DNA from: a virus
Virus record (IMG/VR): IMGVR_UViG_3300042293_000555
Span: 21,046-85,045 of that record
Reading direction: 5' to 3' (one strand)
DNA length: 64,000 nucleotides
Both the position numbers and the translations under genes were made by a program. Below, in pieces: positions 55,716 through 64,000 of the stretch (within the stretch, counting starts at the first letter, position 1; every line of letters begins with the position of its first letter). The notes beneath the pieces are model-generated. The model saw only the letters and a list, made by a program, of their open reading frames with translations. It made no database searches and was not told where the DNA came from.

Positions 55716-58700
55716 TTATCTGATAGATGGTTGCTCTGTTTCTAATGTGAAGTTAGTACTTAACTCTACATCATCAAAGTTAGAAAATCTTAATCTCATA
55801 ATCAAATATTTATCTCTAAAAGATTCTTGATCATACCAATTCTTATTTACATTAATAGCTGCTACATTAACTACTTTATCAATAGGATAAACAGAACTTA
55901 TTGAACTCCAATCTTTTGTAAACATAGGAACTGCATAATTAGATCTCATATCTCTAAAATCATTGATGTGCCAATCTCTTTCTTTTCTATCAATTACAAC
56001 TTGTGATACATCATTAGTAGTTTGTTGTTCAAAGTAATCTTCAGGATTAGCTTGAATATCTTTAACATTCATCTGAAGTTCACCACTAATCTGTCTTGAA
56101 TTATATAATGTTATGTAATTAAATGTTACATCTTTTTCATCAAAGTACTCATCTAAAGCAGCATCATACTTTTTAGCTACAGTTTGTAATGTAATATCCT
56201 CCCATAATCTTGTAGTCATTGAGTTAGATACTGATACAGTTTCTATAATATGTGGGTATGATACATTATAAAATTTCTGATAGTTACCTTGTATATTATG
56301 TTTAAAGATTACATTATTTTTTGAAGAGTAAAAAGTCTTTTGATCAAAGTAATAAAACAATGGTAAGTAAGAATGAAAGCTTATCCAAGTTTGAGTTAGT
56401 AATGAGTAACTAATGGTAAATGATTTATTTTCAAAATAAGTTTCATTATTAAAAAATACACTACTAAACTTTATTATGTTGTAATAAACAAAAGTATTTA
56501 TGATGTTGTCATAATATAATCCTATACTCAATCCTTCAGGAGCTTCAACTGAACTATCTACTATTTGAAAATTTGCTAAATAAGCCTGTTTAATTGCATA
56601 ATCTCTTTTAGTAATTATAACTCTTTGATGTCGAGGATCATATACACTATGAAATCCTATACCATTAGGATTATTTGGATTATCTCTATTTGGAAAATGT
56701 TGTCCTATAGTATTAATAAACTGTTCATCTAAGTATAACTTACAATACTCAGTAAACCAATTATACATTCCTTCATTAGATATTTTCTTTAATCCACCCT
56801 CTACACCACTTACTAAGTAAACTGATTTTTCTATTTCAGATATAAAAAATATACCTAATGGTGATTTAATTGTACTCCATTTATTAGTTGTGCCTGCTAC
56901 ACCTAAATCAGAATCTACTACTTTTCTTGGTGGAATACTAAAGTATTCTCCTGTACCTATAAATGTAACTATTTCATTTACAATACCTTGTTGTACATTT
57001 TGTGGTAAATGCCATAGACATTCTTCTGTAAGTACAAATAATGCATTGTTTTTCCTTATCAATGCTGTAATACCACCATGCTCTGCTTCTATATCTCTAT
57101 AGTTGTTAGCTAAAAATATTCTATAGTTATCACTTAACTCTTCTTGAAAACTTGTTTCAGAATAATACACTCTATCAGGAAAAGATTCTAAACAATCTGA
57201 ACAACATTCATAATTAGATGGTAATGAAAAATAAACTTTTTGCTTATCCATTCTACTAAAGTCAACATTGTAATGATATATTTCAGGACAACACAATCCT
57301 TTATACAACCATTTCTTTTCAGTTTCATCATAGTATAACCATCTTTCAACAAAGTAATCTATGATTTTAGGATATTGATAATTGTAATAAACTCCACAAG
57401 TATGACTTTCTTCTTGCCTTAAAGCAGTGTTAACTTCTGATTCTACATATACACCTATAAGATGTTCATTTGCAAGTGCTATAAAATTACCAAGCAACCC
57501 TGTAAACAAATCATCTAATTCAGTATCTATAACAGTTTTATCTAATTCAGTTTGTTTAAATGCATCTACAAATCCTTTAACTACTAATGCTGTTATTCCA
57601 ATAGCACCTACTGTAATTGCAGTAATAGCTATAATTGTAGGTAAAGCAACAGGAATAAGGATACCTGCTGCACTAAGTACTGCTGATACTGCTAATCCTG
57701 ATGCTCCTCCTGCTGTAAGTACAATAGTAACTGCTGCTGCAATAATAGCTAAAGCTAAAACTAATTCTCCTAATATACCATTAAACATTTCTCTTAAAAG
57801 AGAATTAGAAAGATTGTAATGTGTAATAGATACATCTCCTGAATACATTCCAAAATCATCTTCAGTAGAATTTGAAACTAACATACAGTTATGCATCTTG
57901 TAATACTTAATAGAATTTAAGTTACAATGTACATCTCTTTCTACTCTAAGTGTAACATAAGGTATATGTCTATTATTATCTCCACTTCTATTAGGAAGAG
58001 TTTGACCTAACTTAATCATCTGTACTTTGTTAGACCAAGATACATTATATATTCTTTTATTTATTTCATAGTTATCATCATAAGATAATCCATCTGAACT
58101 TAGTATTTTTAACTTGTTGTAATTTTTATCACTGTTAGTTGTAAGTGTTCCTTTATATGTTTGAGTTCTTCTTTCTATAAGTGGGTCAACATCTACAAAC
58201 ATAGACCCTGCTCCATCAAATTTTTTAATACCTAAATTTACTTTATCAAATTGAAACTCTCTTTCAAGTTTTAAATACTCAGGTACAATTAAACTTTTTT
58301 GATATAAAAATTTAGGATTGAGTAAATAAGAATGTCCATCGTCATCATCATTTCCTTTTGTAAAATAAGAAAATGTAATATAGTTAAATACATTAGTGTT
58401 AGTACTTCTTGCTCTACCTGCTATACCTGAATCAAGAATAGTTCTATTAAAATCATCTCTTTCAGCTCTAACAAAATAATGACCTACAATATCAGAGTGA
58501 GGATACTCTACATTAGTAAATTTAATTCCTAATAGTCTAAGTGTAGTACTATTTACATAAGTTTCATAAGCTTCAGGTACACTATATGTAATTGTAAATT
58601 CTGTTGTATAAGTAGACAATGTGCCTGAGAACAATACATTACTATACAATGAAGTATCACTTCCAGGTCTTGTATCTACTGTAAAAGTGTATACTCCATC

Positions 58701-60506
58701 TACTAAATCATCCTCAGCAATATTTTCTGTAACAGGAGTTTGAACAGTTGGTGGAGGTACATCATATTCATAGTTAACAGTTAAATCAATAGTATCTCCA
58801 GGTTCAGGCCATACTTGACCATCATTTAAAGTAACAGTTACAATAAGATTAAAAAATGTATTTAATGAATTATCATTATCTACATGAGGTTCTAAAACTC
58901 TTGATGGAAACCTATGATGTCTTATAGGACTATTTACAAGTGGGTTACCACACACATCTTCTCCCCAATAATTTCCTGTTGAACAAGAATCAATATCTTC
59001 ATAAATATTTTGTCTGCATTCCCAATATGCCATTTGTCCTTCTAATCCACCATAGTTATATGCAGTTTCCTTTACTCTCCATTTTTCTACAAAAGGAGTA
59101 ATATTATATGCACTAATAGCTGAAGGAGTATTAGGTACAATATGTTCTATGTCATGAGTCCAAGGATCTATTATACTATCATCATCTGTAACTTCACAAT
59201 CTTCTGTATTCCAATTCCATCTTTGATTTTTAGGTGCTCCAGGAATATGATAAACAGGAGATTCAAATCCATCAGCAAATACATATACTATACCCATAGC
59301 ATATACTTCACCACCCATAAATCCAATAACTTCAAATGGACTTAATGGATTTTTAGGATTACCTGTTTCACTAATGTCAGTATCACCTACTTCTTTTACA
59401 ATATAACGAGAATGTATTTTAGAAGCATATTGTTGAAAGCTGCAAAAATTTACTTGTTTACCTTTTGTATTAGCAAGTAATAATTTATTTTCTAACTGCT
59501 CAATATGCTTTGCAACTTCAATATCAATTTTACCTGGTTTAATTTCTTCAACAGAGATTTCTGTATAACCATTTAATCCACCATCAAAAATAAATGTTTC
59601 TTGAGTTATAGGTATATCAGGAGATACAATTGTTTTATTTACTATTCCTGTAAATTGAGTTGCTTGTATAACTGCAATTCTATAATATGAAAAATTAACA
59701 TCTAAGTTAGATATAATAAGTTGTATAGATTTAGAAGTATTATTTGGTACACCTGCTAACCCATCATACTCTAATTGAGATGAACCATTAATATTATTAT
59801 ATGGTGCAAAAGTATTATCATGATAAATATTAATAGGTCTTGATGTTACTATCCAATTAGTAGCATTACCATCTTCATTAAGTAATTGAATAGCAAAGTT
59901 ATATGAACCTGCTGCAATAGAACCACCATTAATTATTTGACCTTCAGAAAAACAAGGAACTTTAAAATCCTGAATCAAATTAAATTTAGTACAGTTCCAC
60001 TTTTCACCTGTAAATGGTGGAAGTGGGATAGGAGATTCTAAATATGTAATGTATGCATCACTATAATAATCTTCTAACTTAGCAAAGTTAATTTGTCTTA
60101 CAGAGTTTAATCCATCAGTAAAATAGATTACTGTTTCACAACCCCTTCTTAATCTATATGTTGCATCTATCTGATATTCAATACTAAATCCTAAACAAAC
60201 AGAATTTACAATAGTAGTATAAGTACAATTTCTTACTAATCCAATTTCACTGATACCATTGACACCACCATTAATACTAAATATAACTACTTCAGCATCT
60301 TTAGTGTAAACTTTACCTATAGGATAATGTCCTTCAGGAAGAGAGTAACATTCTTCATTACTCTTCTCATTACTAAGAATATTTCTTTCTCCTACATTAG
60401 TTTCATTTACAGCATTTAATGCATATCTATAACTTTCTTTAGGTTGATCTATAGGATTTACATCCTGCATCATACCTTTATTTGGTCTATTTACATTTTT
60501 TTCCAT
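55716..60506 (-). CDS. Tail hub/stabilization protein, P22 gp10-like (1596 aa)
   Basis: A 1596-residue tail protein. The N-terminus (NRPNKGMMQDVNP...ESYRYALNAVNE...ERNILSNEKSNEECYSLP) matches the start pattern of crAss-like stabilization proteins related to P22 gp10. Many beta repeats with Tyr/Asn/Gly follow, as in a propeller/tail hub. A long hydrophobic Ala/Val/Ile-rich segment lies at about residues 905-980, unusual for such a protein, and a cluster of Cys occurs at about 1090-1120 (CCPEIYHY, ECCSDCLES). It would close the tail and connect to fibres. Its start overlaps the stop of the gp4-like gene. Confidence 0.82.
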   Translation of the reverse strand: MEKNVNRPNKGMMQDVNPIDQPKESYRYALNAVNETNVGERNILSNEKSNEECYSLPEGHYPIGKVYTKDAEVVIFSINGGVNGISEIGLVRNCTYTTIVNSVCLGFSIEYQIDATYRLRRGCETVIYFTDGLNSVRQINFAKLEDYYSDAYITYLESPIPLPPFTGEKWNCTKFNLIQDFKVPCFSEGQIINGGSIAAGSYNFAIQLLNEDGNATNWIVTSRPINIYHDNTFAPYNNINGSSQLEYDGLAGVPNNTSKSIQLIISNLDVNFSYYRIAVIQATQFTGIVNKTIVSPDIPITQETFIFDGGLNGYTEISVEEIKPGKIDIEVAKHIEQLENKLLLANTKGKQVNFCSFQQYASKIHSRYIVKEVGDTDISETGNPKNPLSPFEVIGFMGGEVYAMGIVYVFADGFESPVYHIPGAPKNQRWNWNTEDCEVTDDDSIIDPWTHDIEHIVPNTPSAISAYNITPFVEKWRVKETAYNYGGLEGQMAYWECRQNIYEDIDSCSTGNYWGEDVCGNPLVNSPIRHHRFPSRVLEPHVDNDNSLNTFFNLIVTVTLNDGQVWPEPGDTIDLTVNYEYDVPPPTVQTPVTENIAEDDLVDGVYTFTVDTRPGSDTSLYSNVLFSGTLSTYTTEFTITYSVPEAYETYVNSTTLRLLGIKFTNVEYPHSDIVGHYFVRAERDDFNRTILDSGIAGRARSTNTNVFNYITFSYFTKGNDDDDGHSYLLNPKFLYQKSLIVPEYLKLEREFQFDKVNLGIKKFDGAGSMFVDVDPLIERRTQTYKGTLTTNSDKNYNKLKILSSDGLSYDDNYEINKRIYNVSWSNKVQMIKLGQTLPNRSGDNNRHIPYVTLRVERDVHCNLNSIKYYKMHNCMLVSNSTEDDFGMYSGDVSITHYNLSNSLLREMFNGILGELVLALAIIAAAVTIVLTAGGASGLAVSAVLSAAGILIPVALPTIIAITAITVGAIGITALVVKGFVDAFKQTELDKTVIDTELDDLFTGLLGNFIALANEHLIGVYVESEVNTALRQEESHTCGVYYNYQYPKIIDYFVERWLYYDETEKKWLYKGLCCPEIYHYNVDFSRMDKQKVYFSLPSNYECCSDCLESFPDRVYYSETSFQEELSDNYRIFLANNYRDIEAEHGGITALIRKNNALFVLTEECLWHLPQNVQQGIVNEIVTFIGTGEYFSIPPRKVVDSDLGVAGTTNKWSTIKSPLGIFFISEIEKSVYLVSGVEGGLKKISNEGMYNWFTEYCKLYLDEQFINTIGQHFPNRDNPNNPNGIGFHSVYDPRHQRVIITKRDYAIKQAYLANFQIVDSSVEAPEGLSIGLYYDNIINTFVYYNIIKFSSVFFNNETYFENKSFTISYSLLTQTWISFHSYLPLFYYFDQKTFYSSKNNVIFKHNIQGNYQKFYNVSYPHIIETVSVSNSMTTRLWEDITLQTVAKKYDAALDEYFDEKDVTFNYITLYNSRQISGELQMNVKDIQANPEDYFEQQTTNDVSQVVIDRKERDWHINDFRDMRSNYAVPMFTKDWSSISSVYPIDKVVNVAAINVNKNWYDQESFRDKYLIMRLRFSNFDDVELSTNFTLETEQPSIR

Positions 60507-61495
60507 TAGATAAATGTATTATAATTACCTCTAAAATAGTTTCTTGAATCAGGATCATTAAACTTACGTGATTCAGGTCTTGACATTTTACCAAAGAACC
60601 CATAGTACCTGTTCATTCTTGGAAGCAAGTATTGTCTTTGCTCTAAGATATTCTGCCAAGCATCTACACCTTTAGGCATCATTGCTCTATTTCTTGCTTG
60701 CTTACAATACCAATGCCAATCCTGTTCTGCTTTTTGTAACTTACCTACTGCACCATCTCTATTAGCATAAAACTCTCTTTCCATTAACTTCATTACTATA
60801 TATTTAGTAATAGCAGTAGTGTATGCATAATGATCAGGTATCATTGGATAACCATCTTCATCTACCTGTTGTCTTACATAACTAAGTACTATTTGACCTA
60901 CAGGAAAAGATAATCTTAAAGTATCACCATTAACAATTGTGTATTCAGAAAACATACCTGAACCTTCATTGTATAATTTATCTTGATCAGGTACATCACA
61001 AACTAAACTATTAAAGAAAGTGTGATTAGCTAATCTTACTACTGAAAAACAATTATTATATAAGTAAGTAGAAGAGTAGTAACCTACTTCATCTCTCATA
61101 TCAAAGTAAGGTCTATAATAAGCTAACTCATAATCTTGAATAGGTTGTCCATCACAATTTAATGGTACAGGAAGTATTTCATTTTCTCCTTGTACTGTAG
61201 CAACACTTACTACTTCAGATGGACATACTCCACATTTGTTATCATCATTCCAACAAACATTTCTTGCTATTTGTACAATAGCATGTAACCCATTAGGTAA
61301 AGATGCTTGATGATCTTTAATTTCAATAAATGCTACTGCTTCTTCATATAAAGTAATTGCACCAATAGCTTGAAGTGCTTCTGCTGTCCACTCTATAACA
61401 TCTGATTCTGATATACTTTGTAGTGAACCAAAATCTCTTCTAAGTTTAGCTAAGATTCTGTTTATAGATACAAAAGATGAAACTTCCCCACTCAT
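60506..61495 (-). CDS. Head-tail connector/tail tubular protein, P22 gp4-like (329 aa)
   Basis: A 329-residue protein: N-terminal helices (ASINRILAKLRRDFG-like, DVIEWTAEALQAIGA), a beta region with Cys residues, GDTLRLSFPVGQIVLSYVRQ, EDGYPMIPDHYAYTTAITKYIVMKLM, and a C-terminal region rich in Arg/Tyr. The EDGxPMIPD motif and the helical start are typical of podovirus connector proteins such as P22 gp4, which bind under the portal. The call is based on these motifs and on gene order (between IHF-like and gp10-like genes). Confidence 0.8.
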   Translation of the reverse strand: MSGEVSSFVSINRILAKLRRDFGSLQSISESDVIEWTAEALQAIGAITLYEEAVAFIEIKDHQASLPNGLHAIVQIARNVCWNDDNKCGVCPSEVVSVATVQGENEILPVPLNCDGQPIQDYELAYYRPYFDMRDEVGYYSSTYLYNNCFSVVRLANHTFFNSLVCDVPDQDKLYNEGSGMFSEYTIVNGDTLRLSFPVGQIVLSYVRQQVDEDGYPMIPDHYAYTTAITKYIVMKLMEREFYANRDGAVGKLQKAEQDWHWYCKQARNRAMMPKGVDAWQNILEQRQYLLPRMNRYYGFFGKMSRPESRKFNDPDSRNYFRGNYNTFI

Positions 61496-62007
61496 AAATT
61501 TTTAGATTTAAAACCATTTAATGAAAATCTACCTTCAACTAATTGATACTCTGTACCATCATTAATTGCTTTAAACAATTTCTTTTTACTCATTCTGTTA
61601 GGAACATAGGTGTATAACTTTTTAGTCCAAATTAACATCTTATGTCTTGACCACATAAACCTATACCTTATTCCATTACTATGTTCATTAAAGAAAAATA
61701 TTTTTTGTTTCCTTTGTTTACACTCTTCACAAGTTCTCCACAATTTCTTAGTTGAAATCCAGTCAGGAGTAAGTCCTTCTATTCCATTCTCAGTGACTTT
61801 AACTTTTGTTTTTTTACCTATAACCTGTACAATTCCAAGTTTTTCAGGAATAACTACTGCTTTACCTTTTAATACTTCTTCCATCATGTGTTCAGCAAAA
61901 CCATTCATTAACTTAAGATATTCAATTCTATTTAATGGTGCAAACCATCCATTGATTTTCTTATAATTTTTATATGATGTTGCAAAACTTTCTAATTGTT
62001 TTTTCAT
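61492..62007 (-). CDS. IHF/HU-like protein of tail region (171 aa)
   Basis: A 171-residue basic protein. The segment FAEHMMEEVLKGKAVVIPEKLGIVQVIGKK (residues about 36-65; helix, KGKxVxIP turn, GxxxV strand) is like the body of IHF/HU proteins, which in crAss-like phages are encoded beside tail genes. The C-terminal half is rich in Lys, Arg and Trp with two Cys in RTCEECKQRKQK. It may bind DNA in the virion or act structurally. Stop and start overlap the gp4-like gene (ATGA). Confidence 0.75.
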   Translation of the reverse strand: MKKQLESFATSYKNYKKINGWFAPLNRIEYLKLMNGFAEHMMEEVLKGKAVVIPEKLGIVQVIGKKTKVKVTENGIEGLTPDWISTKKLWRTCEECKQRKQKIFFFNEHSNGIRYRFMWSRHKMLIWTKKLYTYVPNRMSKKKLFKAINDGTEYQLVEGRFSLNGFKSKNL

Positions 62008-62008
62008 A

Positions 62009-62701
62009 TTACTTAGTAGTTTGTTCAGGACTATCTTTAGTATTGTTAGTAGAGTCTTCTTGATTTTGATTAAATATTGATATAAGTTCTTGTACTGTTA
62101 ACTCAATAAGTGGATCAAACATAGAGTTATCTAAATGAAATTCTTTATCATAATTAGCTAAACAATTGTTGATTGTAGGACAATAGCCTATAAAGTTTTC
62201 TCCCTCTAATGGATCTTCTAATAATATCTCAGCTCTTACTACAATAGTTTCATTCTTAGCTGTAATGTATAAATGTTCATTAGAAATAAAAAAGTCAGGT
62301 TTCATAGCAGTATATTTATCATACTGTTTATACTTCTTATCTTGCCAGGTTATTTCTGAAAATACAATATTACCATCTAATGATGTAACACTTCTAATAA
62401 TGTGTCCATTAATACCACTAATAGGTGCAGGTAAAGGATACTTACTTTTCCAAATACAACAACCTAATGGTGGAATACAAGGGCATTCATGTATCTCAGC
62501 TTTTATCATTTCAATGCAAGGCATTACATTGTAGTTTATACTTGAGATAAACTGCTTTTTATTTATTTTTTCATACAACAATCTACTTCTTACTGTTTTA
62601 AGTTTGTTGTAAATATGTCTTGAACTTAATCTTTTATCATCAGAATGTACACCTTTAGAATACAATGATACTATCCTTTGTATAGCTTCACCTACTGTCA
62701 T
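62009..62701 (-). CDS. Conserved crAss-like structural protein (230 aa)
   Basis: Start placed at ATG 62701-62699, forming an ATGA overlap with the upstream nuclease stop, in preference to a longer start at 62740. The 230-residue product begins MTVGEAIQRIVSLYSKG, then SSRHIYNKLKTVRSRLL, a pattern I associate with a conserved connector/ring component of crAss-like phages. A Cys-rich stretch (CIEMIKAEIHECPCIPPLGC) and a C-terminal acidic Gln/Asn tail follow. The precise virion position is not certain. Confidence 0.75.
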   Translation of the reverse strand: MTVGEAIQRIVSLYSKGVHSDDKRLSSRHIYNKLKTVRSRLLYEKINKKQFISSINYNVMPCIEMIKAEIHECPCIPPLGCCIWKSKYPLPAPISGINGHIIRSVTSLDGNIVFSEITWQDKKYKQYDKYTAMKPDFFISNEHLYITAKNETIVVRAEILLEDPLEGENFIGYCPTINNCLANYDKEFHLDNSMFDPLIELTVQELISIFNQNQEDSTNNTKDSPEQTTK

Positions 62702-63405
62702 GTTAAATAAGTTTTTAAAATTTGAGTAAAATCTGTACAACTTCTTATTTCATACTCCCCATCTTTCTTTAACCAAATAATGTACCTTTCTTGAACTTCT
62801 ATCCCTGCTTCCTCTAACATCAATTGATAATAAGATAATTGTATCTGATATTTATTAAAGTTTGTATTAGGTAAGTATGGAAATGGATGTAATAAGTTTC
62901 CATACTGATCATCTAATTGTATATTTGTTTTATAATCAAACAGTACTACACATTCTTTTTCTATATCCCACATCAGTAAATCACAAGTACCTGCATAACC
63001 ATAAGTAGGAGAATACATTTTAATTTCTGCTGCAAGTAACTCATACTTAGAGTTTAAGTTATGTAATAAAAATTCCCTTACAGCTCTCTGTTGATTATTC
63101 TTAGGTTTAATAGTTAAATCATCTAATAATTTTTCAGCATAAGTATGTACAGCAGTACCATGAATTGCAGCACTATCTCTTTTATCTTTCCACTCTTGCA
63201 ATACTTGTTCTTGACTTACTCCTGTTCTTTTTGCTGTAGATTCAGATTTTGCATGCTCATCAAACATAGGTGCATGATATTTAACTAACCCTGTTACTGA
63301 TGGGAGTATTTTATCTGCTACTGTATAAAGATGTTTCTTTTCATTAAAGTATAAATCTTTAAAAGAGTTTTGTAACTTACTTATTACTGTTTCAAGTTGT
63401 TGCAT
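62698..63405 (-). CDS. PD-(D/E)XK nuclease, RecB/Cas4-like (235 aa)
   Basis: A 235-residue nuclease. AIHGTAVHTYAEKLL (helix with His, residues about 78-92) precedes the core GYAGTCDLLMWD...VVLFDYKTN (Asp at about 137 and DxK at about 152), then NKYQIQLSYYQLML with the QxxxY motif. This is the third PD-(D/E)XK protein in the window but the only one in the late block, so it may process packaged or host DNA late in infection. First gene of the connector/tail operon downstream of a terminator. Confidence 0.85.
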   Translation of the reverse strand: MQQLETVISKLQNSFKDLYFNEKKHLYTVADKILPSVTGLVKYHAPMFDEHAKSESTAKRTGVSQEQVLQEWKDKRDSAAIHGTAVHTYAEKLLDDLTIKPKNNQQRAVREFLLHNLNSKYELLAAEIKMYSPTYGYAGTCDLLMWDIEKECVVLFDYKTNIQLDDQYGNLLHPFPYLPNTNFNKYQIQLSYYQLMLEEAGIEVQERYIIWLKKDGEYEIRSCTDFTQILKTYLT

Positions 63406-63406
63406 A

Positions 63407-63442
63407 TAAAAAAAGATATTCGTTAGTGAATAACAAATATCT
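63407..63442 (-). terminator. Terminator between holin-like and nuclease genes (- strand)
   Basis: Read on the - strand: stem AGATATT-T-GTTA/TAAC-G-AATATCT, loop TTCAC, followed by seven T. It ends the rightmost unit; the late operon promoter should lie within or just after it. Confidence 0.85.
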
Positions 63443-63479
63443 TAATTTTTTAAATAGTAACCTAATTTATTTTTAAACA

Positions 63480-64000
63480 CTATCCTTTGATTTTGCTTTG
63501 CAGGTCTCTAATGATCTGATCCTTTACTTCAATTTGTTGTTTCATTAGGTCTTTGTGCTCCTTGTGTATCTCGTGAAAGTCTGTCAGCGTTTCTTTGTGT
63601 TCCTTCCTTAACATTTCCGTTTCTACACTAAAGTGCGTCATCTGCTCTTTAATCTGCGTCTTCATATTTTGCAGCCAGTACCAAAGTACAGCAACCACTC
63701 CGAATTTGCTAATAATTTCGAGTATTGTATTTTCTATTCCGACCTCGGCGCCTGTGAAAAGAAATAGGCCTGAAAGTGCAAGTACATCAGGTATCAAAGT
63801 TTTGTCCATTACATTAGTTTTATATTCAACAAGTGGCAGATGTTTTACCCACCAGAAATCTATGTTTTTGTTGTTTTCGATTTGATCTAAAGGAAGTATC
63901 CAATTATTCTCATCATCCTGCAAAGGTGTGAAGAATCTGTTATGGGCATATTGCTGCCCCTCCAGTGCTTCTTTTTCATCATTGTCTAAGATTCCTACCT
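63480..64000 (-). CDS. Partial membrane/coiled-coil protein, holin-like
   Basis: The frame is open from the window edge (64000) down to the stop at 63480, at least 172 residues; the beginning is missing. A TTG at 63923 is not needed as a start. There is a central hydrophobic region with one strong helix (FGVVAVLWYWLQNM) followed by a long coiled coil (HKETLTDFHEIHKEHKDL). Holin-like and related membrane proteins of Bacteroidota phages have this design. Base composition differs sharply from the rest: richer in G+C and CpG, e.g. at 63741-63760. This suggests recent transfer. Confidence 0.7.
   Translation of the reverse strand, partial: VGILDNDEKEALEGQQYAHNRFFTPLQDDENNWILPLDQIENNKNIDFWWVKHLPLVEYKTNVMDKTLIPDVLALSGLFLFTGAEVGIENTILEIISKFGVVAVLWYWLQNMKTQIKEQMTHFSVETEMLRKEHKETLTDFHEIHKEHKDLMKQQIEVKDQIIRDLQSKIKG

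Noticed and set aside
33690-63405. Many + strand frames of 60-230 codons opposite the large late genes
   Set aside because: All lie antisense to long, clearly coding - strand genes and show the Ser/Leu/Ile-rich composition expected of shadows.
1-64000. Stop codon reassignment, as known in some crAss-like phages
   Set aside because: The giant genes are open with the standard code, all recognised genes end at normal stops with short overlaps, and no clear suppressor tRNA (CTA or TCA anticodon) is seen. The one in-frame TAA (7907-7909) is local.
1-64000. CRISPR array or insertion sequence
   Set aside because: No regularly spaced direct repeats and no transposase-like product or terminal inverted repeats were seen.

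Overview
The window looks like about two thirds of the genome of a large crAss-like phage (order Crassvirales) infecting a member of the Bacteroidota, probably a flavobacterium. Four things point there. (1) A block of replication genes on the + strand (1-25959) converges with a block of very long structural genes on the - strand (26016-64000) at a strong terminator. (2) One - strand gene encodes a giant protein with the catalytic DxDxD signature of the crAss/phi14:2-type virion RNA polymerase. (3) The tail genes follow the crAss order: IHF-like protein, P22 gp4-like protein, P22 gp10-like protein. (4) The DNA is very AT-rich, starts lie in A-rich leaders without Shine-Dalgarno sites, and two TAnnTTTG boxes precede genes. 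No portal, major capsid or terminase gene is present; they should lie beyond the right edge.

Layout. 1-3300: small unknown genes in units separated by clear intrinsic terminators, then two tRNA genes with identical acceptor stems. 3367-12648: replication module with family B DNA polymerase, SF2 helicase, DnaB-like helicase, Sak4-like ATPase, a likely ssDNA-binding protein and a Toprim primase. A 340-base stretch of structured RNA (7083-7420) interrupts it. 12645-16949: a cassette read here as a complete ubiquitin-like conjugation system: Ubl, E2-like, JAMM peptidase, ThiF/E1-like enzyme and one unknown partner. 17019-19589: GIY-YIG homing endonuclease and two PD-(D/E)XK nucleases. 19631-25959: accessory and nucleotide/lysis genes: glucosaminidase lipoprotein, ThyX, a compact class II aminoacyl-tRNA-synthetase-like protein, a zincin, a SleB-like hydrolase, dUTPase and a spanin-like coiled-coil protein.

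26016-64000 (- strand, transcribed from right to left): a partial holin-like gene at the edge, a PD-(D/E)XK nuclease, connector and tail proteins, then five very large virion proteins of 1596, 1331, 855, 5146, 1034 and 1520 residues (the first being the tail hub). The 5146-residue protein combines the RNA polymerase with a C-terminal SF1 helicase. The 1034-residue protein carries a HEFAH metallopeptidase motif and an ADP-ribosyltransferase-like domain. A short motif, E(S/T)FSP, recurs at domain boundaries in the giant proteins.

The most interesting item is the Ubl-E2-JAMM-E1 cassette. After it come the RNA locus at 7083-7420 and the giant polymerase/helicase and zincin/ART proteins, which are probably packaged and delivered with the DNA. 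All functional calls come from motif reading without database searches.
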